33,840 nucleotides of DNA from Azoarcus taiwanensis (GCF_012910885.1 NZ_WTVM01000031.1:1-33840), one strand, 5' to 3'. Positions 1 through 10,713 are shown, counted from the first letter of the stretch. Notes: generated from the sequence alone by a model not told the origin. Translations and numbers: made by a program.

Positions 1-63
1 GTTCGTGGGCTCCTCATAAACACCGGCGTTGGCAACGCCGGTGTTGATGAGGAGCGCACGAAC
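1..63. repeat. 63-bp near-perfect palindrome at the window edge
   Basis: Bases 1-30 and the reverse complement of 34-63 match at 28 of 30 positions, with a 3-nt centre (31-33, ggc). It lies inside argJ codons that should be conserved and non-palindromic. The right arm (34-63) encodes plausible ArgJ residues ([10 protein letters not shown]). The left arm (1-30) does not, so the left arm looks like a fold-back copy. Most likely a contig-end assembly or chimera artefact; a true cruciform is the less likely alternative. Confidence 0.85.
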
Positions 64-279
64 ATGCCGATCCTTCAGATGGTCGCGGCAGACATGCACC
101 GGTGCGGCGCAGAAGCGGTTCCGTGTGAAAACGCCGGCGACTCGGCTACCCTCGTCCAGTTCGATCAGGGTCAGATCGCGACGATTCGCCTTACGAATGC
201 CTGCTTCCGCCACGCCAAGCTGAACACCGGGCACCGGCATGAGTTCGCTCGCGGCGGGGGTCGAGTAGTTCACAGGCAT
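1..279 (-). CDS. argJ: ArgJ, ornithine/glutamate N-acetyltransferase, 5' part only
   Basis: N-terminal 93 codons of the ArgJ family, which moves the acetyl group from N-acetylornithine to glutamate in arginine synthesis and in bifunctional forms also uses acetyl-CoA. The ATG at 279 opens MPVNYSTP, followed by [43 protein letters not shown] and ALLINTG, all in the order expected for the ArgJ N-terminus. A GGAG lies about 8 nt before the ATG. The catalytic Thr of the KGSGM(I)xPxMATM-type self-cleavage site is beyond the window. The family normally reads NTGNANAGTG near residue 80; here it reads NTGVANAGV and then runs into residues that do not fit, because the DNA becomes a reverse complement of itself. 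The last about 12 codons are therefore doubtful. Gene identity is secure; secA-argJ adjacency is common in betaproteobacteria. Confidence 0.9.
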   Translation of the reverse strand, partial: MPVNYSTPAASELMPVPGVQLGVAEAGIRKANRRDLTLIELDEGSRVAGVFTRNRFCAAPVHVCRDHLKDRHVRALLINTGVANAGVYEEPTN

Positions 280-320
280 GGTCAGACTCCGTATCGAATG
301 AGTAGTCGGTATGAAACGGC

Positions 321-350
321 ATTTTATCCCGCAACACCGCAGGCAGTCAG
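321..350 (-). promoter_or_regulatory. Candidate sigma70 promoter of argJ
   Basis: On the minus strand a CTGACT -35 (345-350) is separated by 18 nt from a TAAAAT -10 (321-326). The predicted start is near 314, giving a leader of about 35 nt before the argJ ATG. It lies downstream of the secA terminator, so argJ probably has its own transcription. Sequence inference only. Confidence 0.5.
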
Positions 351-393
351 GGATATCCGACGAGCTCGCTTGTGGCGCCGGCAGATCGGGCAC

Positions 394-423
394 CCAAAAG
401 AAAACGACCCCGCAGGGCCGCTT
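394..423 (-). terminator. Intrinsic terminator after secA
   Basis: Twenty-four bases past the secA stop, the minus strand forms a 9-bp stem (AAGCGGCCC with GGGTCGTTT, two G-U pairs, 4-nt loop; 402-423). The T-rich run TCTTTT follows directly (394-401 region). This is the standard layout of a Rho-independent terminator and separates secA from argJ. Confidence 0.7.
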
Positions 424-446
424 CCGGGACGTGGGCCGAGCTCAGC

Positions 447-3170
<2,724 letters not shown>

Positions 3171-3203
3171 GGATGTGTTTGGCTTCGATTCGGCAAATGC
3201 GCA

Positions 3204-3212
3204 ATTTTAGCA
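3204..3212 (-). promoter_or_regulatory. Extended -10 element of secA
   Basis: The minus strand carries TGCTAAAAT, an extended -10 (TGnTAAAAT), 34-42 nt before the secA ATG. I see no good -35 at the right distance, which fits extended -10 promoters. The same nine bases occur before lpxC. Inferred from sequence. Confidence 0.45.
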
Positions 3213-3273
3213 CGCCGAACCGACGCCCCCATTATCCACATGCGCGAACCCGGTCGCGGCGGGGCAGGCAAGG

Positions 3274-3279
3274 TATCAT
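3274..3279 (+). promoter_or_regulatory. Candidate -10 element of dciA
   Basis: TATCAT (5 of 6 to consensus) lies 36-41 nt before the dciA ATG in the secA/dciA divergent region (3171-3314). A clear -35 was not found, so this is tentative. Confidence 0.3.
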
Positions 3280-3314
3280 CGCTGGTCAGAAATCCGCGCC
3301 GGACGGACCGCTCC

Positions 3315-3767
3315 ATGACACACCCCCTGCACGACTATCTCGGAAGTGGCGACGCACTGGGTCGCCTGCGGGAACATAGCAGGCGATTGCGTGGGCTGCA
3401 GGTGCTGCTCGAGCGACTGCTGCCGGCAAAGCTCGCACAGGCCTGTCCGGTGGCGAATCTCAAGGACGGAACGCTGGTCCTGCTGGCCCGCAACGGGAGC
3501 ATCGCGGCACGCATGCGTCAGTTGCTCCCCACCCTTCAGAGGCAACTGGGCGAACAGGGAACGCTGGTATCGCGCATCGAGGTCCGGGTGCGGCCAACGG
3601 TGGAAGCGCCACCACCGCCGCCCCGCGCGCCCCGCAGCATTGGCCGTGCGGGCCGCGAAAGCCTGGTGGAGCTGGAGCACAGCCTGCCCGAGGATTCGGA
3701 GCTTCGCCGGGCATTGAGCCGACTCGTTGCCCGTGCCCGTGACGCCGACGATGTCGGAGACGAATAG
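3315..3767 (+). CDS. dciA: DciA/DUF721-family protein, replicative helicase loader-type
   Basis: A 150-residue protein of the DUF721 (DciA) family. In bacteria lacking DnaC/DnaI, DciA interacts with the DnaB helicase to allow its loading at origins. The first about 100 residues show the family pattern: a short helical start (MTHPLHDYLGS), then LEXLLPAKLAQACPVANLKDGTLVLLARNGSIAARMRQ with an alternating strand-helix layout, then a strand SRIEVRVRP. This is followed by a proline-rich linker (APPPPPRAP) and a helical tail (LEHSLPEDSELRRALSRLVARA). It diverges from secA and converges on the small membrane gene downstream, as in other betaproteobacteria. The start at 3315 is the first ATG giving the family N-terminus; upstream in-frame codons overlap secA. 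Family call is confident; the helicase role is by homology. Confidence 0.85.
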   Translation: MTHPLHDYLGSGDALGRLREHSRRLRGLQVLLERLLPAKLAQACPVANLKDGTLVLLARNGSIAARMRQLLPTLQRQLGEQGTLVSRIEVRVRPTVEAPPPPPRAPRSIGRAGRESLVELEHSLPEDSELRRALSRLVARARDADDVGDE

Positions 3768-3789
3768 TGGTCTGGCGCCCGACAGGCTG

Positions 3790-3966
3790 CTAGAGCACTC
3801 TCTCGATCGCGAAGAGCAGGAACAGAATCAGCAGGATGGCCACGCCAGCCTGGAGCAGAATCCAGGCCCAGCGCCGGTATTTCGGGTCACCGGTCAGCAT
3901 CCAGGCGACCAGCGAACCGCCGATTCCCAGAAGTGCAAGCAGAGCGAAGATGCGGACGAAAATCAT
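3790..3966 (-). CDS. Small two-segment membrane protein downstream of lpxC
   Basis: A 58-residue open frame (MIFVRIFALLALLGIG...LLFAIERVL) starting 7 nt after the lpxC stop on the same strand. Two hydrophobic stretches are plain: residues about 3-23 and about 36-55. They are joined by a short loop, TGDPKYRRWA, rich in charged and aromatic residues. No signal-peptidase site or lipobox is seen. Close spacing suggests co-transcription with lpxC. Its 3' end faces dciA, 22 bp away. Similar small membrane ORFs occur next to lpxC/dciA in related genomes as far as I recall, but I know no assigned function. Codon use resembles the neighbours and the hydrophobic pattern is unlikely by chance. Confidence 0.7.
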   Translation of the reverse strand: MIFVRIFALLALLGIGGSLVAWMLTGDPKYRRWAWILLQAGVAILLILFLLFAIERVL

Positions 3967-3973
3967 CGTCTTG

Positions 3974-4891
3974 TCAGGCCGCCGCGGCGAGTTGGCGTTG
4001 CACGGACGCGGGGGCGCAGGCCGCCTCCGCGAAACTGACGAGTTCCCAGGCGCTTTTGTCCTCGAGCAATGCGCGCAACACCATGTTGTTCATCGCATGA
4101 CCGGCCTTGTGGGCCGTGTAGGCGCCGAGAATCGGCCGGCCACAAAGATAGAGGTCGCCGATGGCGTCGAGAACCTTGTGTTTTACGAACTCGTCGCCAT
4201 AGCGAAGTCCGTCGGCGTTGAGAACCCGGTACTCGTCCATCACGATCGCGTTGCCAAGGCTTCCGCCTAGCGCCAGCCCGTTGGCCTGCATGAACTCGAC
4301 GTCCTGCATGAAGCCGAAGGTGCGCGCCCGTGAGATGTCGCGCTCGTAGGATTCGCTCGCGAAGTCGACGGTAACCGTATTCGCGGTGCCATCGATCGCC
4401 GGGTGGTTGAACACGATGGAAAAGGTAAGGCGAAAGCCGTCATATGGCTCGAGTCGCACCCACTTGTCGTCTTCCCGCACCTCAACCGGCTTGAGGACGC
4501 GGATGAAACGCTTGGGCAGCGCCTGGTCTTCGAGCCCCGCGGATCGCAGCAGGAAGACGAACGGCCCGGAGCTGCCGTCGAGGATAGGAATCTCGGGCGC
4601 GTCGACGTCGACGTGCAGATTGTCGATACCCAGTCCCGCGAGCGCCGACATCAGATGCTCCACGGTCCCAACCTTGGCGCCGGAGGCTGCCTGCAGCCCG
4701 GAACACATTCTGGTGTCGCAAACCGAGTAGGGATCCGCAGGCAAAGACACCACCGGATCGAGATCGACACGGTGAAACACGACGCCGGTATCGGGCTCCG
4801 CCGGGCGCAGCGTCATGCGAACCCGGCGCCCGCCGTGCAGCCCCACGCCGGTCGCGCTCACGGCTGCCTTGATGGTGCGCTGTTTGATCAT
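3974..4891 (-). CDS. lpxC: LpxC, UDP-3-O-acyl-GlcNAc deacetylase
   Basis: Zinc deacetylase for the committed step of lipid A synthesis, removing acetate from UDP-3-O-acyl-GlcNAc in the cytosol. From MIKQRTIK the protein is 305 residues, the same as E. coli, and key residues fall on the same numbers: Glu78 and zinc ligand His79 in TVEHLMSA, His238 and Asp242 in [11 protein letters not shown], and catalytic His265 in [11 protein letters not shown] longer reading from an ATG at 4906 adds MKKDS. I prefer 4891 because the candidate -10 at 4914-4919 would put the transcript start at the upstream ATG, and AAGAAAGA then serves as ribosome site. LpxC is often controlled by FtsH proteolysis through its C-terminus, which here ends in QRQLAAAA, an alanine-rich tail compatible with that. 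A hairpin separates it from ftsZ. Confidence 0.97.
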   Translation of the reverse strand: MIKQRTIKAAVSATGVGLHGGRRVRMTLRPAEPDTGVVFHRVDLDPVVSLPADPYSVCDTRMCSGLQAASGAKVGTVEHLMSALAGLGIDNLHVDVDAPEIPILDGSSGPFVFLLRSAGLEDQALPKRFIRVLKPVEVREDDKWVRLEPYDGFRLTFSIVFNHPAIDGTANTVTVDFASESYERDISRARTFGFMQDVEFMQANGLALGGSLGNAIVMDEYRVLNADGLRYGDEFVKHKVLDAIGDLYLCGRPILGAYTAHKAGHAMNNMVLRALLEDKSAWELVSFAEAACAPASVQRQLAAAA

Positions 4892-4913
4892 CGAGTCTTT
4901 CTTCATGGACGGA

Positions 4914-4922
4914 ATTTTAGCA
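4914..4922 (-). promoter_or_regulatory. Extended -10 element of lpxC
   Basis: TGCTAAAAT on the minus strand, identical to the element before secA. The predicted transcript start is about 4907, just upstream of the 4906 ATG, leaving about 16 nt of leader for the 4891 start. Together with the hairpin at 4991-5034 it suggests lpxC is transcribed independently of the division cluster. Confidence 0.45.
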
Positions 4923-4990
4923 TGCAGGTTTCGCCGGCCCGGATAATCAACCGCTTAGCGTGACGCTATCGCCCAGCACCAAAGCGCGAA

Positions 4991-5034
4991 GGGCGCCCGA
5001 CACGGACCGGAGGCGTGGTCCATGCCGGGCGCCC
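4991..5034 (-). terminator. Strong hairpin after ftsZ, terminator-like
   Basis: Two 18-nt arms (4991-5008 and 5017-5034) are complementary at 16 positions around an 8-nt loop, 22 nt past the ftsZ stop. The flanking sequence is not T-rich (TTCGCGCTTT on the minus strand), so it may be a weak intrinsic terminator or a 3'-end-stabilising hairpin marking the end of the division transcript. Confidence 0.6.
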
Positions 5035-5055
5035 CTCTGGGCGAATCAGCTCGAC

Positions 5056-6192
5056 TCAGTCGGCCTGCTTGCGCAGAAACGCCGGGATATCGTAGGTGCC
5101 CATACCATTGGCGCTCATCGCCTCGACCGTGGTGCGACGGCCGCTGCGGATGACTGCCGGGATATCGAAATCCGCCACCTGGCCACCCATCGAAGGACCG
5201 TAGGTGCCGGTGCCGGCGACAACCTGCATCACCGGCTGGCGCGCGACCTGCGGGGTGCCGAGACCGGTGGCGACGACTGTGACCCGGATGCGGTCTTCCA
5301 TCGACTCCTCGAACACCGTGCCGTACTTGACGAAGGCTTCAGGGGCGGCAAAGGCCTGCACGGTCTTCACTGCGTCGCGCACCTCCGACATCTTCAGCGA
5401 GCGGCTGGCCGTGATGTTGATCAGCACGCAGCGCGCACCGGACAGTTCGGTTCCTTCGAGCAGCGGGCTGACCGCCGCCTGCTCGGCCGCAATGCGTGCG
5501 CGGTCGACACCGGAGGCCTCCGCGGAGCCCATCATCGCACGCCCCATCTCGCCCATGGCAGTGCGCACGTCCTGGAAGTCTACGTTGACCAGACCCGGCA
5601 CATTGATGATCTCGGCGATGCCGCCCACGGCATTCTTCAGCACGTTGTCTGCCGAGCGGAAGCAATCCTCGAAGCCGGCGTCGTCACCGAAGACCTCGAG
5701 CAGCTTGTCGTTTAGCACGATGATCAGCGAGTCGACATGGCTGGACAGATCCTCGATGCCGCTCTCCGCCACGCGAAGGCGGTTTTCGAAGTCGAAGGGC
5801 TTGGTGACCACGCCTACCGTCAGCACGCCCATCTCCTTGGCGATCTCGGCCACCACCGGTGCAGCGCCAGTGCCGGTGCCGCCACCCATGCCGCCGGTGA
5901 TGAAGCACATGTGGGCACCCTCGAGTGCGGCCGCGATCGCCTCGCGCGAATCCTGCGCCGCAGCCCGGCCAGCTTCCGGTTTTGAGCCGGCACCGAGCCC
6001 GGTGCCACCGAGCTGAACCTTGTGCTGCGCCAGGCAACGGCGCAGCGCCTGGGCATCCGTGTTGGCAACGACGAATTCAACGCCCTGCACACCCTCGCGG
6101 ATCATGTGATCCACGGCGTTGCCGCCGGCACCCCCGACGCCGATGACCTTGATGATGGTCCCGGTCTGCTCTTTCTCGACGATCTCAAACAT
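5056..6192 (-). CDS. ftsZ: FtsZ, tubulin-like division GTPase
   Basis: Polymerising GTPase that forms the Z ring. 378 residues. The glycine-rich GGAGGNAV (20-27) and tubulin signature GGMGGGTGTGAAP (100-112) bind GTP. The T7 loop NVDFQDV (203-209) carries the catalytic aspartates Asp205 and Asp208. The C-terminal peptide TYDIPAFLRKQAD (366-378) is the docking site for FtsA and other partners. The linker is short and holds DFDIPAVIRSGR (341-352), which resembles the C-terminal peptide. It starts with a strong AGGAGG (6200-6205) 7-8 nt before the ATG. It is the last gene of the cluster and the only one separated from its upstream neighbour, which suggests extra expression from its own leader. 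Confidence 0.98.
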   Translation of the reverse strand: MFEIVEKEQTGTIIKVIGVGGAGGNAVDHMIREGVQGVEFVVANTDAQALRRCLAQHKVQLGGTGLGAGSKPEAGRAAAQDSREAIAAALEGAHMCFITGGMGGGTGTGAAPVVAEIAKEMGVLTVGVVTKPFDFENRLRVAESGIEDLSSHVDSLIIVLNDKLLEVFGDDAGFEDCFRSADNVLKNAVGGIAEIINVPGLVNVDFQDVRTAMGEMGRAMMGSAEASGVDRARIAAEQAAVSPLLEGTELSGARCVLINITASRSLKMSEVRDAVKTVQAFAAPEAFVKYGTVFEESMEDRIRVTVVATGLGTPQVARQPVMQVVAGTGTYGPSMGGQVADFDIPAVIRSGRRTTVEAMSANGMGTYDIPAFLRKQAD

Positions 6193-6331
6193 TTGCCTGC
6201 CTCCTGAAAAACAACCTAACTACGCACCAACATCGCCCCGCCCGATATCTAGTATTGATTCGCAAGTCTACAACTAAATAACGGGTGGATACAGACGTTA
6301 TCCAAAATTCTCAAAACCTTTCGTCATGCGT
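6193..6331 (-). promoter_or_regulatory. AT-rich ftsZ leader, likely promoter region
   Basis: The 139 bp between ftsA and ftsZ are the only real gap in the cluster and are visibly AT-richer than the flanks. They hold several weak promoter-like pairs, for example TTGTAG with TAGATA at 16-nt spacing and TTGAGA with TATCCA at 17 nt. They also hold a small inverted repeat, GGATA/TATCC (6287-6303), and the strong ribosome site at 6200-6205. FtsZ is needed in excess over FtsA, so an internal promoter here is expected, but no element is a good consensus match. Confidence 0.45.
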
Positions 6332-7561
6332 TCAAAAGTTGCGCTCGAACCATGACTTCATCCTGCCGAAGACCTGACGCAGGTTGCGGGTTTCACGGGC
6401 CATGATCCCGCGTCGCCGCTGCGCCTGCCCTTCCAGCACCAAGCCCATCGCGGCCGAGTAATAGGGCTGGCAGACCACGTCCGCCAGGGCGCCGTCGTAT
6501 TGCGGCGAGCCGACCCTTACCGGCATATGAAACACTTCCTCACCAAGCTCGACCATGCCGTGCATCACCGACGACCCGCCGGTCAGGACGATGCCGGACG
6601 AGAGCAACTCCTCATAACCACTGCGACGCAGTTCCGCCTGGACGAGCTCGAACAGCTCGGACACACGTGGCTCGATGACATCCGCCAGACGCTGGCGAGA
6701 CAAAGTGCGCGGCGGCCTGTCGCCGACGCCGGCGACTTCGATCATTTCCTCCGGATCGGCGAGCACGTGCATTGCCACGCCATGACGAATCTTGAGCTCC
6801 TCGGCTTCCGACGTCGGGGTGCGCAGCGCCATTGCGATGTCATTGGTAATCTGGTCGCCAGCCACCGGCAGCACCGCGGTGTGACGAATCGCGCCCTGGG
6901 TGAACACCGCGATGTCGGCGGTGCCGCCACCGATGTCGACCAGGCACACGCCGAGTTCCTTCTCGTCCTCGGTGAGCACTGCGTAGCTGGACGCCAGGGG
7001 CTGCAGGATCAGATCCATCACCTCGAGCCCGCAACGCCGCACGCACTTGACCACGTTCTGGGCCGCCGACACCGCACCGGTGACGATATGCACCTTGACC
7101 TCGAGCTTGACCCCGCTCATGCCGATCGGCTCTCGCACACCGCCCTGACCGTCGATGATGAATTCCTGGGTAAGGATGTGCAGGATCTGCTGTTCGGCAG
7201 GTATCGGCATCGCCCGCGCGACCTCGATCACCCGCTCGACATCCAGCGGCGAGACTTCCTTGTCCTTGATCGCGACCATGCCGTTGGAGTTGAAACTCTT
7301 GATGTGACTACCCGCGATGCCGGTATAGACATCGCGGATCTTGCAGTCGGCCATCAGCTCGGCCTCCTGGATCACCCGCGAGATCGCGTCCACGGTCGCC
7401 TCGATGTTGACCACGACGCCGCGCTTCAGACCGCTCATCGGGTGGGTGCCGAGGCCAACCACGTTGAGCCTGCCATCCGGCCGATTCTCGGCGACAAGGC
7501 AAGTCACCTTGGACGTGCCGATGTCGAGTCCGACGATGAGGTCTTTGTATTCCTTGCTCAT
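6332..7561 (-). CDS. ftsA: FtsA, actin-like divisome protein
   Basis: Membrane tether and regulator of FtsZ. 409 residues from ATG 7561, which overlaps the ftsQ stop by 4 bp (ATGA). The actin/Hsp70 fold is clear: phosphate-1 loop IVGLDIGTSKVT (9-20), phosphate-2 LVDIGGGTADIAVF, and adenosine loop SGIVLTGGSSVMHGM. The family-specific SHIKSFNSNGMVAI segment belongs to the 1C subdomain. The C-terminal RQVFGRMKSWFERNF is a good amphipathic membrane-targeting helix. The frame stays open for 77 more codons upstream, but those overlap ftsQ and do not resemble FtsA. AAAGG lies about 8 nt before the ATG. Translation is probably coupled to ftsQ. Confidence 0.97.
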   Translation of the reverse strand: MSKEYKDLIVGLDIGTSKVTCLVAENRPDGRLNVVGLGTHPMSGLKRGVVVNIEATVDAISRVIQEAELMADCKIRDVYTGIAGSHIKSFNSNGMVAIKDKEVSPLDVERVIEVARAMPIPAEQQILHILTQEFIIDGQGGVREPIGMSGVKLEVKVHIVTGAVSAAQNVVKCVRRCGLEVMDLILQPLASSYAVLTEDEKELGVCLVDIGGGTADIAVFTQGAIRHTAVLPVAGDQITNDIAMALRTPTSEAEELKIRHGVAMHVLADPEEMIEVAGVGDRPPRTLSRQRLADVIEPRVSELFELVQAELRRSGYEELLSSGIVLTGGSSVMHGMVELGEEVFHMPVRVGSPQYDGALADVVCQPYYSAAMGLVLEGQAQRRRGIMARETRNLRQVFGRMKSWFERNF

Positions 7562-8403
7562 TGCATGCCTTTCATTGGCTGGTCCTGTCCTGCGGGGGTC
7601 AGGGCGAAACCGGTGCGATAGCGCAAGTCCGCCATCGCGATATCGACGCCGATCTGGGCCGCTGCCTGAGGCCAGGTGCGCACGAAGCGCTCCAGGCGTT
7701 GGCCGACCGGCGCGTTGGACTGCTCCCGCCCGAGCAGGAGCACCATGCCGTCGTCGAGTTGGATCTTCCATGCCTCGCGCGGCGACAACCACAAACCGAC
7801 GGGTTTTCGCCCGAGAGGCGAGAGCACTTCCGTGTATTCACGATACCGCGCCAGCAGAAAGGCAGCAGAGCCCGGGGGGCCGGCGAAGTCCGGCATGTCG
7901 GCATTGCTCGCGGCAACGAATACTTCGCCCTGGCGATTGACGAGGTGGATCTCATCGGTTTCGGCCACCGTCCAGTAGGCCACCGGCTGATGCTCCTCGA
8001 GACGCAGTTCGATGGCGTCGGGCCAGCGTCGTCGAACCTCGGCACGGCGCACCCAGGGCAGCTTCTCGAAAGAGGTTCGCACCCCCTCCAGCTCGACAGT
8101 GAAGAAGTTGCCGGTGATAGAAGAACGGGCTGCGTACTCGATCTGCGCCACTGTGACCTGCGCCGGCGGCGTCAGGACGACCACTTCGCGCACGGTAAAG
8201 AAGGGGCGCGCGAGAAACCAGATCGCGAGCGCGTACAGCGCGGCGAGCAGCACAAAGAGCATCAACAGGTCGGACACCAGGTCGAGCAAGGCTGGCCGGT
8301 CCCACAGACCGGCCGTCTCGCGACCACGCGCACGTGCGCTCGCGAACGAAACCGCGCGGCGCAGGGCGTATCCGGGAGGCCTGTCATCCACCAAGGCGTG
8401 CAT
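7558..8403 (-). CDS. ftsQ: FtsQ, divisome membrane protein
   Basis: Single-pass protein that links cytoplasmic and periplasmic divisome parts with FtsL/FtsB. A cytoplasmic tail is followed by a transmembrane helix at about 42-64 ([18 protein letters not shown]). A POTRA domain starts at [13 protein letters not shown] and contains the family pattern [19 protein letters not shown] and [18 protein letters not shown]. The FtsQ/DivIB domain follows to the end. 281 residues (E. coli 276). The ATG at 8403 overlaps ddl by 20 bp, but a GGAGG abuts that ATG directly. In-frame TTG (8394) and GTG (8391) would be better spaced starts, so the first 3-4 residues are uncertain. Confidence 0.93.
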   Translation of the reverse strand: MHALVDDRPPGYALRRAVSFASARARGRETAGLWDRPALLDLVSDLLMLFVLLAALYALAIWFLARPFFTVREVVVLTPPAQVTVAQIEYAARSSITGNFFTVELEGVRTSFEKLPWVRRAEVRRRWPDAIELRLEEHQPVAYWTVAETDEIHLVNRQGEVFVAASNADMPDFAGPPGSAAFLLARYREYTEVLSPLGRKPVGLWLSPREAWKIQLDDGMVLLLGREQSNAPVGQRLERFVRTWPQAAAQIGVDIAMADLRYRTGFALTPAGQDQPMKGMQ

Positions 8404-9301
8404 CCTCCAGAATTTTCAGGCACAAGGCCTCGAAATCGAGTCCCGCAACCCGCGCCGCCATCGGCACCAGCGAGTGACTGGTCATGCCCGGCGCGGTATT
8501 CAACTCAAGCAGATAGGCCTTGCCATCCTGAGTCAACATCAGGTCGGCCCGCCCCCAGCCACGGCACCCCAGCACCTTGGCGCTGCGCAGCGCGAGATCG
8601 CGCAGTCCAAGCTCCTGGTCCTCGGAAAGGCCGCTTGGACAGTGATAGACCGTATCGTCGCTGAAGTACTTGTTCTGGTAATCGTAATTGCCACCGGGCG
8701 CCTCGATCCGGATCAGCGGCAAGGCCTGGTCGCCCAGAAACGGTGCGGTCAGCTCCGCACCTGTGATGAACTCTTCCGCGATGACCAGGTTGTCGAACCG
8801 CGACGCCAGTTCCCACGCAGCCTGCAAGTCCTCCGCGCGCGTGACCTTGGTCGCCCCCATGCTGGAGCCCTCGTGTACCGGTTTCACGAAGATCGGCAGG
8901 CCCAGCTCCGCTGCGACCGCTGCCCAGTCGGTGTCCTGCTCGAGCAGCGCATAACGCGGAGTCGGCAATCCGCACGCGGCCCAAATCATCTTGGTACGCC
9001 ACTTGTCCATCGCGATTGCCGAAGCCATCACGCCGCTGCCGGTATAGGGGACGCCGAGCATTTCGAGCATGCCCTGAACCGTGCCGTCCTCCCCACCACG
9101 TCCGTGCAACACGATAAAGGCACGCCCGAAGCCCTCTCGCTTCAGCTCGCACAAGTCGCGCTCGGCGGGGTCGAAGGCGTGCGCATCCACGCCCGCATGA
9201 CGCAAGGCACCTAGCACGGCCTCGCCCGACATCAGCGACACCTCACGCTCGGCGGAAGACCCACCCATCAGCACCGCGACCTTTCCGAAATCCCTGCTCA
9301 C
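8384..9301 (-). CDS. ddl: Ddl, D-alanine--D-alanine ligase
   Basis: ATP-grasp ligase making the D-Ala-D-Ala dipeptide for MurF. 305 residues, as for E. coli DdlB. Visible are [15 protein letters not shown] (12-26, with the catalytic Glu), [30 protein letters not shown], the HEGSSMG loop (143-149), and YDYQNKYF (206-213). Its Lys-Tyr pair favours D-Ala over D-lactate in the second site, so the product should be vancomycin-sensitive D-Ala-D-Ala. The C-terminal [17 protein letters not shown] closes the ATP-grasp metal site. The start is GTG, overlapping the murC stop by 4 bp (GTGA). Confidence 0.97.
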   Translation of the reverse strand: MSRDFGKVAVLMGGSSAEREVSLMSGEAVLGALRHAGVDAHAFDPAERDLCELKREGFGRAFIVLHGRGGEDGTVQGMLEMLGVPYTGSGVMASAIAMDKWRTKMIWAACGLPTPRYALLEQDTDWAAVAAELGLPIFVKPVHEGSSMGATKVTRAEDLQAAWELASRFDNLVIAEEFITGAELTAPFLGDQALPLIRIEAPGGNYDYQNKYFSDDTVYHCPSGLSEDQELGLRDLALRSAKVLGCRGWGRADLMLTQDGKAYLLELNTAPGMTSHSLVPMAARVAGLDFEALCLKILEDARLGG

Positions 9302-10713
9302 AACGACCCCTCGTTATTTGCCAGCCGACCAGGAATCGCCCCGATCGATCCGGCACCCATGGTGATCACCACATCGCCATCCTGCGCAGCCGCGAGAATC
9401 GCCGCCGGCATCTCGTCGATATCCTCGATAAACATCGGTTCGACCTTGCCGGCCACACGCAGCGCGCGAGCCAGCGAACGCCCGTCGGCGGCCACCACTG
9501 GCTGCTCACCGGCGGCATAGACTTCCGACAACAGCAGCGCATCGACCGTGGACAAGACCTTCACGAAATCCTCGAAGCAGTCGCGGGTGCGCGAATACCG
9601 ATGCGGCTGGAAGGCGAGCACCAAGCGACGTCCGGGAAAGGCCCCTCGCGCAGCCTCGATGGTGGCCGCCATTTCCACCGGGTGGTGGCCGTAATCGTCC
9701 ACCAACGTGAAGCTGCCACGGACGACGCCATCCTCGCCGGTGAGCGGGACCTCTCCGTAGCGCTGGAAACGACGCCCCACTCCCTTGAAGTCGGCAAGCG
9801 CCTTGATGATCGCCTCGTCCGCCACCTGCACCTCGGTCGCAACCGCGATCGCGGCAAGCGCGTTGAGCACGTTATGCATGCCTGGCAGATTGAGTCGGAT
9901 CGGCAGTCGGGACGTCGTGCCGTTGACTCGCACCGCATCAAATACCATCGCACCGTCCTCGGCGCACACATTCTCTGCGCGGATATTCGCCGTCGCCGAA
10001 AGGCCAAAGCGCACGATCTGCTTGGACACCAACGGCATGATCGAACGCACGTGCGGATCGTCTTCGCACAACACTGCCACGCCATAGAACGGGAGATGCT
10101 GCAGGAAATCCACAAAGGCCTGCTTGAGACGCGCGAAATCGTGCCCGTAGGTGTCCATGTGATCGGCGTCGATGTTGGTCACCACCGAGATCACCGGATT
10201 GAGCAACAGGAAGGACGCGTCCGACTCGTCGGCTTCGGCAACCAGGAACTCGCCCTTGCCAAGGCGTGCGTTGGCCCCTGCCGCGTTCAGCTTGCCGCCG
10301 ATGACGAAGGTCGGATCCATACCGCCCTCTGCGAGAATGCTGGTGACCAGCGAAGTCGTCGTGGTCTTGCCATGCGTTCCGGCGATCGCGATGCCCTGCT
10401 TGAGCCGCATGAGTTCAGCCAGCATCTGCGCTCTTGGCACCACTGGAATCTGCCGGGCGCGCGCAGCGATGACTTCCGGGTTGTCAGGACGCACTGCGGT
10501 CGAGGTCACCACTGCATCGGCATTGGCGACGTTCTCTGACGCGTGCCCAATAACGACGCTCGCACCGAGCGAACGAAGCCGGCGCACCGCCACGCTTTCG
10601 GACAGGTCGGAGCCGCTGATCGCGAAACCCAGGTTAACCAGCACCTCGGCAATGCCGCTCATGCCGGCACCACCGATGCCGACGAAATGAATGCGTTTGA
10701 CCTTGTGTTTCAT
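9298..10713 (-). CDS. murC: MurC, UDP-MurNAc--L-alanine ligase
   Basis: Adds L-Ala to UDP-MurNAc, the first amino acid of the stem peptide. 471 residues. The N-terminal Rossmann motif [16 protein letters not shown] binds the UDP-sugar. The P-loop AGTHGKTTT lies at 111-119. The central domain has [14 protein letters not shown] and TNIDADHMD; the C-terminal ligase domain has [10 protein letters not shown] and FQPHRYSRT, all MurC hallmarks. It overlaps murG by 4 bp upstream and ddl by 4 bp downstream. mpl at 26803-28140 is its recycling paralogue, with a different N-terminal signature (GVCGTFMGG). Confidence 0.98.
   Translation of the reverse strand: MKHKVKRIHFVGIGGAGMSGIAEVLVNLGFAISGSDLSESVAVRRLRSLGASVVIGHASENVANADAVVTSTAVRPDNPEVIAARARQIPVVPRAQMLAELMRLKQGIAIAGTHGKTTTTSLVTSILAEGGMDPTFVIGGKLNAAGANARLGKGEFLVAEADESDASFLLLNPVISVVTNIDADHMDTYGHDFARLKQAFVDFLQHLPFYGVAVLCEDDPHVRSIMPLVSKQIVRFGLSATANIRAENVCAEDGAMVFDAVRVNGTTSRLPIRLNLPGMHNVLNALAAIAVATEVQVADEAIIKALADFKGVGRRFQRYGEVPLTGEDGVVRGSFTLVDDYGHHPVEMAATIEAARGAFPGRRLVLAFQPHRYSRTRDCFEDFVKVLSTVDALLLSEVYAAGEQPVVAADGRSLARALRVAGKVEPMFIEDIDEMPAAILAAAQDGDVVITMGAGSIGAIPGRLANNEGSL

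Noticed and set aside
6500-7621. 373-codon plus-strand frame opposite ftsA, and similar ones opposite ftsQ, murC, murD and ftsI
   Set aside because: Shadow frames rich in His, Arg and Asp with no recognisable domain; the opposite strand is a conserved gene in each case.
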